Below are positions 29,389-34,777 of a DNA stretch of 34,777 bases, in pieces. The notes beneath the pieces were generated by a model, which worked only from the letters and a program-made list of their open reading frames with translations, was not told the DNA's origin and did no database searches. How positions within the stretch are numbered: the first letter of the stretch is position 1; the number at the start of each line of letters is the position of its first letter. A program made the translations under genes and the position numbers. Origin of the DNA: Virgisporangium aurantiacum (GTDB lineage: Bacteria; Actinomycetota; Actinomycetes; Mycobacteriales; Micromonosporaceae); assembly GCF_016863635.1 (NCBI RefSeq), contig NZ_BOPG01000110.1, forward strand, positions 1 to 34,777, given 5' to 3'.

Positions 29389-30294
29389 TCAGTTCACATT
29401 GACGGTGGTCGTGGTGGTGTTGTCCACCGGATTCGCGTCGGCGAACGGCTGCAGGCCACGCATCGCGGTGACGCCGATCGTGAGCTCCGTGCCGGCGACC
29501 GGTGGCTGGTCGCTCCAGATCACCAGGGTCGACGTGCGCCGCGCGCCCTGCGCGACCCGGTCGAGCCGGCACGCCCACTCGCCGTACATGCAGCCGATCG
29601 GCTGGCCCTCGACCCGCACACCGCTGCCCGGGGGCAGGCCGGTCACCGACAGCCCGATCTCGTCGTGCTCGGCGTCCGTGGCCGCGGTCACGGTGACCGG
29701 CAGCTGGCCGGTCCAGGAGCCGTCGCCGTTGTCGACGAACGTCGCCGGTCCGGCCGTGACGGCGAGGTCCGGCGCCGACGCCGGCCGGTACACCGCCGGG
29801 TCCACACCGGGTCCGGTGCCGATCAGCAGCCCGCGGAAGCGTGCGGTGGACGTGGCGGTCGTCGCCGAGCTGACAGTCACCGCGCCCTCGCCGCTGAATC
29901 GCGAGCGCCGCTGCGGCTGCGCCAGCGAGGTGAAGGCGACAGCCAGGTCGTGATGTCCGCCGGCGGCGATCGTCACCGCCAGGTAACACTCGAGCCCTCG
30001 TGGCCCCACGTTCGGCGTGCGGACGCACGTCTGTAGCTGGCCGTCGCGCTCGCCGGCGAACCGTAGCCCTTCGGGCTGGTCGATGACGACCGTCACCCCG
30101 GAAACGTCGCCGCCGGTGGCCCGGATCCGGACCGCGAGCTGGCCGGCGTAGCCGCCGCCGGTCGCCGGTGTCAGGACCGCGGTGCCGGTACCGACCGACA
30201 GCGCCGGCTGGCTCGCGACGGCCGGTGCGGCCCCCACGAGCGTGAGTGCCGCGACGGCACCGCCGACCGCGAGCACCCTGCTGATACGGATCAT
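29389..30294 (-). CDS. Secreted protein with CARDB/DUF11-like beta domains
   Basis: A 301-residue secreted protein. The signal peptide is 'MIRISRVLAVGGAVAALTLV' with an Ala-x-Ala site near 'APAVAS'. The mature part holds two immunoglobulin-like beta domains. The second is clear: 'APDLAVTAGPATFVDNGDGS' starts it and 'ANPVDNTTTTTVNVN' ends it, the DN-box ending of CARDB/DUF11-type repeats. It carries four Cys, in 'QTCVR', 'LECYL', 'IGCMY' and 'WACRL', probably as disulfides. Start ATG 30294 is preceded by GGGGAGGA with good spacing. It lies upstream of the sigma factor on the same strand, behind a hairpin, and resembles the outside part of the sigma factor's membrane partner. No enzyme motif is visible. 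Confidence 0.85.
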   Translation of the reverse strand: MIRISRVLAVGGAVAALTLVGAAPAVASQPALSVGTGTAVLTPATGGGYAGQLAVRIRATGGDVSGVTVVIDQPEGLRFAGERDGQLQTCVRTPNVGPRGLECYLAVTIAAGGHHDLAVAFTSLAQPQRRSRFSGEGAVTVSSATTATSTARFRGLLIGTGPGVDPAVYRPASAPDLAVTAGPATFVDNGDGSWTGQLPVTVTAATDAEHDEIGLSVTGLPPGSGVRVEGQPIGCMYGEWACRLDRVAQGARRTSTLVIWSDQPPVAGTELTIGVTAMRGLQPFADANPVDNTTTTTVNVN

Positions 30295-30610
30295 TGTTCC
30301 TCCCCGTTCGTCGATGGACGCGCCTTACACACCGCAGCGGTGGGCCGGGTTGCACGGCAGATGGAAGAAATTCGAAACGACCTGACGCTGGTGGACGTCG
30401 GCCGCCGGTGGTGCTGATGTACACCGTCGTGGAGCAGTGCGGTGGCCGCTTCGGGGTCGCCGAGGTCAGCATGAGGGCCATGGCGAGCCACCGATGCTCC
30501 AGCGCGTCTGACGGCCCGGCCGAACAAAGCTCATCACCGACGCGTCGACACGAAGCCGCCAGCCGGTTCGACCGAGGCCCGTGGACCGAAGACGGCCATC
30601 CCGACGTGGA
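30295..30610 (-). other. Degraded coding stretch, unidentified
   Basis: Continuing from the LanC remnant, the minus strand keeps coding-like character but in shifting frames: 'SDALEHRWLAMALMLT' in one frame (about 30470-30520) and 'DLGDPEAATALLHDGVHQHH' in another (about 30415-30475). Together they look like one decayed gene with a frameshift. I cannot name it. The promoter of the secreted gene at 30294 must also be here. Confidence 0.4.
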
Positions 30611-30847
30611 GGTGGCGGTTGTGTGCAGCAGGAAGGCCATGGCCGGCGCGCCGTAGTACAGCCCGGTGTGCGCGGCGGCGTCGACCCGGCCCGCCGCTTG
30701 CCGGATGAGGCGTTCGGCTGTGGCCCAGGTGCCGGCGCCGTTGACGGCGCGCTCCACGGCGACCAGCGCCTGTCCGACGGTGCCGGATGCCAGGGATTGC
30801 GCGCCGGATTCGGCCCTGGTCAGGGTGGTCGGCGTGGCGGCGCTCAT
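30611..30847 (-). pseudogene. LanC-type lanthionine cyclase, N-terminal remnant
   Basis: From ATG 30847 the frame reads 'SLASGTVGQALVAVERAVNG', 'AGTWATAERLIRQAAGRV' and 'AAHTGLYYGAPAMAFLLHT' (residues 18-77). This is the beginning of actinobacterial LanC-like proteins (pattern SLA.GTAG.ALL..ERA, G.WATAH, LY.GAPA.AF.LH). The family is about 400 residues long and ends with zinc-binding CysHis residues; here homology stops after about 78 residues, and none of the zinc ligands or later helices follow. The frame then runs on with unrelated residues. The ATG still overlaps the stop of the LanB remnant (ATGA), the normal arrangement of the intact operon. Confidence 0.65.
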
Positions 30848-31038
30848 CGGACGCCTCGCGGGCTGAGGTGACGCATGGCGACGGCCCGGGCGATGTGGTT
30901 CGTCTGGCGTTCGACGTCGGGATCGACGCCGAGCGCCCGGTGGTGATGCTCGCGCAGCAACGTTCGCAGCACGTTGTCCGGTCCGCCGCCGGCGGCGGCG
31001 AGAGCGTCGTAGTAGGCGCGCAGCGCGGCAGGGCTGGC
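30844..31038 (-). pseudogene. LanB-type lantibiotic dehydratase, C-terminal remnant
   Basis: A 64-codon open end without a start: 'SPAALRAYYDALAAAGGGPD', 'NVLRTLLREHHHRALGVDPD', 'VERQTNHIARAVAMRH', then the stop. The pattern VL.SLLHMHHNR..G.DP..ER....LAR is the extreme C-terminus of SpaB_C, the elimination domain of class I lantibiotic dehydratases and thiopeptide-type proteins. An in-frame stop at 31039-31041 and the absence of any upstream homologue show that about 90 percent or more of the gene is gone. No precursor peptide, transporter or other processing gene is visible nearby. Confidence 0.6.
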
Positions 31039-31176
31039 TCAAGGCCCGCCGCGAGCTCCAGCCTCACTCTTTCAGCATGAAGTGATCACGGTGGTGAGCG
31101 GCGATCACCGGGCTGGCGCAGCGCCAGTGGTCGTGGGGTGGTCTGGGTGTCGGGTGGCCGGGATTACGGTGTCGAG

Positions 31177-31734
31177 GTGACTCAACGGACTGATGTAAGC
31201 GCGTCTGCGGACCTGAACCCTGTGGTGATCGAGCCGGCGGCCGAGGTTGACCTGCCCGGGATCGTGGAGGTCCTCAACTACGTGGCGGCGAACTCGCACG
31301 CGTCCTTCGATACCCGGCCGGTCAGCGTGGCCGAGCGGCGTGATTGGTTTGAGCAGTTCTCCTCGACCGGGCCTTACCGGTTGCTCGTTGCTCGACGTGG
31401 CAACCTATTCTTGGGCTACGCCTGCAGCCAGCGTTACCGCGACCACGAAGCGTTCCGGGAGACGGTCGAGGTGAGTATCGCGCTGGATGTCAGTTGCCGC
31501 GGCCAGGGCGTGGGTTCCTTGTTGTATCGCGAACTGTTCGAGTGTCTGGCGGAAGAGCCGGTTCACGTCTTCCTGACCGGTATAGCCATGCCCAATGATG
31601 CGTCGGTGGCGCTGCATCGAAAGTTCGGCTTCACGGAGGTCGGAACGTTCCGTGAGTACGCCGTCAAGAACGGTCAGTACCTCAGCTCGCTGTGGATGCA
31701 GCGTCTTTCACCAACTGCTGATCAAGCTGGTTGA
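31177..31734 (+). CDS. GNAT N-acetyltransferase, phosphinothricin-acetyltransferase-like
   Basis: A GNAT enzyme of about 185 residues. The N-terminal part, 'EVLNYVAANSHASFDTRPVS', resembles the PAT/Bar subgroup that acetylates phosphinothricin or methionine sulfone. The acetyl-CoA loop is 'SIALDVSCRGQGVGSLLYRE' (R/Q-x-x-G-x-G/A). Motif B is 'AMPNDASVALHRKFGFTEVG'. It probably acetylates an amino-acid-like amine in the cytoplasm, but the substrate cannot be told. The start is uncertain: GTG 31177, GTG 31138 and GTG 31222 are all in frame, and none has a good ribosome site. Only lanthipeptide remnants lie upstream. Confidence 0.85.
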   Translation: MTQRTDVSASADLNPVVIEPAAEVDLPGIVEVLNYVAANSHASFDTRPVSVAERRDWFEQFSSTGPYRLLVARRGNLFLGYACSQRYRDHEAFRETVEVSIALDVSCRGQGVGSLLYRELFECLAEEPVHVFLTGIAMPNDASVALHRKFGFTEVGTFREYAVKNGQYLSSLWMQRLSPTADQAG

Positions 31735-32067
31735 GCTGGTTGGTGGTCCTTGTTCGCTGGCTGTGTCGGAGCTTCTGCGGGTCAGCACTGGAACGAATGA
31801 CATTGCCGTCGTGGCTGTCGACGATTGCAACAGTGCTCTCGTCCCACTCTCATCGTCCTCTCGCGTGGCTGACGCTGGCGTGGAGGTGTATTGACGATCT
31901 TCGGGCAGCCCGTAACCTTCGCTTTGTCGACGTTTCTCGCGACCGGTGTTGCCAGTATCGCCGGAAGTAGGACGGTCATTCCGCACGGATGCGCCGCCTG
32001 CGAAGTATTCGAGATCGTCAACGGGGAACTTCGACATTTGGCCAATCGGAAAGAGAGGCAGTCAAGC
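31735..32067. other. Gap of 333 bp with no recognised gene
   Basis: Open frames are short and lack coding character. The base composition is lower in GC than in the neighbours. A promoter for the secreted protein at 32068 should be here, but I see no clear -35/-10 pair. GAGAGG at 32053-32058 is its ribosome site. Confidence 0.5.
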
Positions 32068-32646
32068 ATGTCCAAAAGGTTCAACCAGGTCAGGCGTCCA
32101 ATCGTGGTGGCGCTGGCCCTCGCGGTCGCGGTCGCGCTGGGCGGAGGCACCGCGACGGCGGCGGTCGCTGGCGAGCCGACGCCCGGCGAGGCGGTGAAGG
32201 TCGAGGTGGCGATGGCGCTCGATTGCGTCAACCTGACTCCCACCGCACGCGAATACGCGCTGGCGAACAAGATTTGCACGGCAGACGGCAAAGCGGTCCA
32301 GAGCGACGTCTCGACCAATGGCACCGCCGTCGGTACTTGCGGAACAAGTTGGATCTACATTTTCAACGCCTACCGTGGCAATGCCAGGTTCCTGTACGGG
32401 TACAACTCCACCCAGGGCGCGGTGGCGGCTCACTTCCTCACAGTCAACTGGGCCAACTGGACCAAGGGGACCGCCAACGGCTTCGAGGACGACGGCGCGC
32501 CACTTTCGAGCTATTACCAGATCGCCCAGAACAAGTACACGGACACCGGTTGGGTCAACACCGCACTCTCGGGCTCGGTCTTGTTGTGGTGGGGCGGAAC
32601 CTGCTCCGTGCTCAATCCGACCGACGGCGCCCAGATCGGGTGGTAG
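32068..32646 (+). CDS. Secreted protein, unknown, four cysteines
   Basis: A 192-residue secreted protein. The signal peptide has a basic start 'MSKRFNQVRRP', a hydrophobic core 'IVVALALAVAVALGGGTATA' and a likely cut near residue 35. The mature part has four Cys, in 'ALDCVN', 'NKICTAD', 'VGTCGTSW' and 'GGTCSVL', which would form two disulfides. It is rich in aromatic and Asn residues, for example 'WIYIFNAYRGNARFLYGYN' and 'NWANWTKGTANGFEDDG'. I do not recognise the family and see no catalytic motif. The ATG at 32068 is preceded by GAGAGG. A strong hairpin follows the gene. Confidence 0.78.
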   Translation: MSKRFNQVRRPIVVALALAVAVALGGGTATAAVAGEPTPGEAVKVEVAMALDCVNLTPTAREYALANKICTADGKAVQSDVSTNGTAVGTCGTSWIYIFNAYRGNARFLYGYNSTQGAVAAHFLTVNWANWTKGTANGFEDDGAPLSSYYQIAQNKYTDTGWVNTALSGSVLLWWGGTCSVLNPTDGAQIGW

Positions 32647-32682
32647 TGGTTCCGTGACACAGTAATCCAATACTGTTGAAGC

Positions 32683-32726
32683 CGGCGGCAGGTGAGGTAG
32701 CGGAAACGCCGCCGCACCTGCCGCCG
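32683..32726. terminator. Bidirectional terminator between convergent genes
   Basis: A perfect 12-bp stem, CGGCGGCAGGTG (32683-32694) with CACCTGCCGCCG (32715-32726), encloses a nested GCG-GAAA-CGC hairpin (32700-32709). TTTC follows. It lies between stops at 32646 (+) and 32745 (-). Confidence 0.8.
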
Positions 32727-32744
32727 TTTCGTGGGTGCCAACCC

Positions 32745-33911
32745 CTACGCCACGATCCGCATCTCCGGGTAGGTGCGCGACGGGCCGGACAGGAGGCGTC
32801 CGTCACCGTGGCGGAGGTACCGGTCGAAGAACGCGGCCACGTAGACCCGCTGCACGGCCACCGAGCGCCGGCCGTCGATCGTCCCGAGAAGCGGCTCCAG
32901 GTCCCCCGGCGGGATGCCGGACTGCGGCAGCAGCACCTGATAGTCGCAGAACGACAGGTGCCCCGAGCCGAGGAGTTCCAGCTGATGGCGCGGACCCCGG
33001 AGGTGTGACCAGAGCTTCACCCACGTCTCGTCAGGCTCGTCCCCGTCGGACTGCGAACCGAGGAGCAGGAACGGCCGGTCCAGGCCGGCGGTGACAACCT
33101 GGCCGAAGACGCTGCCGTCCAGGTTGAGCCCGGCCCGCAGGCGGCGGTCTTCGTACATCGCCTCCGCGGTCGTGGCGCCACCCATGGAGTGGCCGAGCAT
33201 TCCCACCCGGGACAGGTCGAGCGCCCCGCGTAGGCCGCGCGGCAGGGGTCGCCGTGCCACGTCGGGGTTGCCGCCGCGGTTGATCAGCGTGAGTTTGTCG
33301 AGGGTGAAGCGGGTGTCGGCCACCCGCACGGCGAGGGCCGTGGCCAGGAGTTGCTCCTCCTCGGCCGGGGTGGTCGGTGTCGGCATGGCCGTTTCCACGA
33401 CCCGCCCGCCGGGGAACTCGACCGCTCGCGCCTCGTAGGTGTGGTCGATGGTGACCACGATGGATCCCCGGCTGGCCAGGTCCTCCACGAGCGCGGTGCT
33501 GGCGGCGCGGTCGATGCCGAGGCCGGGGGAGTAGAGGACGACGGGATGCTGGCCCGACCGCGCCGGCGCGCCGATGTGCCCGTGCGTGACCGGCAGCCGC
33601 ACCGACGAGCCGGGCGGGTTGAGGATCGCCTCGACGCCGGGCGAGACCCAGGGTGCTCGCGGGTAGCCGCGGACGCTCGTTGCCGGGTACCAGATCTGCA
33701 CCATGAACTCGCGGGTCGGCGTGGCCGGCACCCACGGGGCGGGACGGGACGCGTCGATGAGGTGCAACGACACGGTGCCGACGCGGTTGGGCCCGGTCGG
33801 CGCGGGCAGGACGAGCTGGATCGGGACGGGTTCGGCCGCTCGGGCCGGCGCCACCGGGGCACCGAACAGACCCGTCACGACGGTCAGAGGGACCGCGAGT
33901 ATGCGCTTCAT
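32745..33911 (-). CDS. Secreted alpha/beta hydrolase (PAF-acetylhydrolase/lipase-like)
   Basis: A 388-residue exported hydrolase. The signal peptide is 'MKRILAVPLTVVTGLFGAPV' with a site near 'APARA'. The fold is that of platelet-activating-factor acetylhydrolase-like esterases: 'REFMVQIWYPATSVRGYPRA' near the N-terminus, 'HPVVLYSPGLGIDRAASTAL' (oxyanion region), nucleophile elbow 'VGMLGHSMGGATTAEAMYED', probable acid 'AGLNLDGSVFG', and the His in 'ELLGSGHLSFCDY'. It should cleave short esters or lipids outside the cell. The ATG at 33911 gives a proper signal peptide; upstream frames do not. A perfect palindrome lies 79 nt upstream of the start. Confidence 0.9.
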   Translation of the reverse strand: MKRILAVPLTVVTGLFGAPVAPARAAEPVPIQLVLPAPTGPNRVGTVSLHLIDASRPAPWVPATPTREFMVQIWYPATSVRGYPRAPWVSPGVEAILNPPGSSVRLPVTHGHIGAPARSGQHPVVLYSPGLGIDRAASTALVEDLASRGSIVVTIDHTYEARAVEFPGGRVVETAMPTPTTPAEEEQLLATALAVRVADTRFTLDKLTLINRGGNPDVARRPLPRGLRGALDLSRVGMLGHSMGGATTAEAMYEDRRLRAGLNLDGSVFGQVVTAGLDRPFLLLGSQSDGDEPDETWVKLWSHLRGPRHQLELLGSGHLSFCDYQVLLPQSGIPPGDLEPLLGTIDGRRSVAVQRVYVAAFFDRYLRHGDGRLLSGPSRTYPEMRIVA

Positions 33912-33989
33912 GCCACGAGTGTCGGCAGACCGTGAGAGCTGGCGTAGTGCCACCGCACAGCGGTTTCGATGTCGATCCACATGCGGCAC

Positions 33990-34007
33990 CGATGACAGAT
34001 GTCATCG
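33990..34007. promoter_or_regulatory. 18-bp perfect palindrome, probable operator
   Basis: CGATGACA-GA-TGTCATCG: 8-bp perfect arms with a 2-nt centre, in the 259-bp gap between the divergent hydrolase (-) and MauE-like (+) genes. The shape suits a dimeric regulator. Which regulator binds it is unknown. Confidence 0.55.
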
Positions 34008-34170
34008 CGGCGGACGTCGCCACGGCTCCGCGGCGGTCGACGTTTCACCCCTGCTTCGTCGCGGCCGTCCCGCTGACGCTGACGCGAAACCGATGTGAAG
34101 CAGCCGATCGACACACTCGGGCGGTCGTCACGAGGAGATCCCTCACGCCAGCCCGGACGGACCCGAAGCC

Positions 34171-34725
34171 ATGCAGTACCTGGAAATAGCCTGCCGTGTC
34201 GCGCTGTTAGCGGTCTTTCTCGCCTCGTTGGTGAGCAAGGTGCGGCGGACCGACTTCGTCGAGTTCGCCGAGTCCCTGCGGGCGATGCGCATCGTCGCGC
34301 GCCGGCGCACGCGGTTGGTGGCCGGCGCCGTCGTCGGGGCCGAGGCGACCGCCGTGGTTCTGCTCGCGGTGCCCCGGACCGGGGCGACGGCGTACGCCTT
34401 CGCCCTGGCTCTCCTGGTCGGTTTCACCGTTGCCGTCGTCGTCGTGCTGGTCCGGCACGAGCGCGTCTCCTGCCGCTGTTTCGGCGCGTCGGCGCGGCCC
34501 GTCGGAGGGCTGCACATCGCCCGCAACTCGTTCCTGCTGGCCCTGTGCGTCGCCGGACTCGCGGCGTCCCGAACGGTCGGGTCGTGGCATCCCGGCGGGG
34601 TTGCGCTGGCGGTGTGCGGCGGTCTCGTCGCCGCTCTGTTCGTCGTCCGCAGCGAAGACCTGGGCGCGGTGATCGTGTCCACGCCGAAACCCGGCGGTCC
34701 CGCGTCGGTCCCATCGAGAAGGTGA
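34171..34725 (+). CDS. MauE/DoxX-like membrane protein
   Basis: A 184-residue membrane protein with four main helices: 'YLEIACRVALLAVFLASLVS', 'LVAGAVVGAEATAVVLLAVP', 'AYAFALALLVGFTVAVVVVL' and 'FLLALCVAGLAASRTVGS', with a possible fifth near 'VALAVCGGLVAALFVV'. The loop motif 'VSCRCFGASARPVGG' (CxCFG) is typical of MauE-like proteins, which help thiol-redox chemistry of exported proteins and are commonly encoded next to a TlpA-like thioredoxin. The next gene starts 7 nt after the stop and looks like that partner. The ATG at 34171 has no strong ribosome site. Confidence 0.85.
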   Translation: MQYLEIACRVALLAVFLASLVSKVRRTDFVEFAESLRAMRIVARRRTRLVAGAVVGAEATAVVLLAVPRTGATAYAFALALLVGFTVAVVVVLVRHERVSCRCFGASARPVGGLHIARNSFLLALCVAGLAASRTVGSWHPGGVALAVCGGLVAALFVVRSEDLGAVIVSTPKPGGPASVPSRR

Positions 34726-34732
34726 GTGTCGA

Positions 34733-34777
34733 ATGCCTTATGTCGTCTCCGGAATCATCGTGGTCGGCGTGCTGTGT
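34733..34777 (+). CDS. Partial: probable membrane-anchored thioredoxin-like protein
   Basis: Only the first 15 codons are in the window: 'MPYVVSGIIVVGVLC', the start of a membrane anchor. AAGGTGAG lies upstream at 34719-34726. Position after the MauE-like gene and the N-terminus both fit the TlpA-like thioredoxins commonly paired with MauE, but the catalytic part is outside the window. Confidence 0.5.
   Translation, partial: MPYVVSGIIVVGVLC

Noticed and set aside
31735..32067. Transposase remnant after the acetyltransferase
   Set aside because: One frame looked faintly helical, but no DDE motif, inverted repeats or target duplication could be seen.

Overview
The window is high-GC DNA with dense, often overlapping genes, GTG starts and GGAGG-type ribosome sites, as in an actinomycete. 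Two proteins of the mycothiol-linked DinB-like families, a SigE-type sigma factor, a giant LuxR regulator and a secreted MauE/thioredoxin pair point to an actinobacterium, and I infer a Micromonosporaceae-like genome. There is no rRNA, tRNA, CRISPR array or intact insertion sequence that I can see.

Layout. 56-1498 (+): an ArsR repressor with two matching inverted repeats around its own promoter, followed by an overlapping AHSA1/SRPBCC gene and a DinB-like gene. 1538-10304 (-): six genes on one strand, read from 10304 downward: a one-module nonribosomal peptide synthetase (adenylation, carrier, thioester reductase), an ATP-grasp ligase, a PAS histidine kinase, an Rcp1-like response regulator, a hybrid kinase with two receiver domains, and a small conserved protein. 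The synthetase's binding-pocket code reads as valine, so the likely product is an amino aldehyde or something made from it. 10694-11761 (+): two small exported proteins. 11807-15849 (-) and 15924-18824 (+): a divergent pair of units around a MarR operator region. On one side are MarR, a 952-residue LuxR ATPase and an ABM-like protein; on the other a DinB-like enzyme, a second ABM-like protein, an aminoglycoside-phosphotransferase-like kinase and a SUKH-like protein. 18909-21249 (+): a NarL-type two-component pair and a membrane protein.

21488-27284 looks like an accessory conflict or defence island. It holds a 46-residue small protein with its own promoter and terminator (-), a 941-residue HTH/P-loop/repeat protein carrying thirteen exact 32-residue repeats with a recent 192-bp duplication (+), a zeta-toxin/antitoxin pair (-), and a membrane protein of the NTNLEQISDWLTKI type (+).

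27381-31038 is mixed. It contains a gene fragment, a SigE-family sigma factor with an overlapping single-pass membrane partner, a secreted protein with similar beta domains, and the decayed ends of a class I lanthipeptide dehydratase (LanB C-terminus) and cyclase (LanC N-terminus), still joined by their ATGA overlap. 31177-34777 holds an acetyltransferase, an unknown secreted protein, a secreted alpha/beta hydrolase, and a MauE-like membrane protein followed by the first codons of a probable thioredoxin-like partner cut by the window edge.
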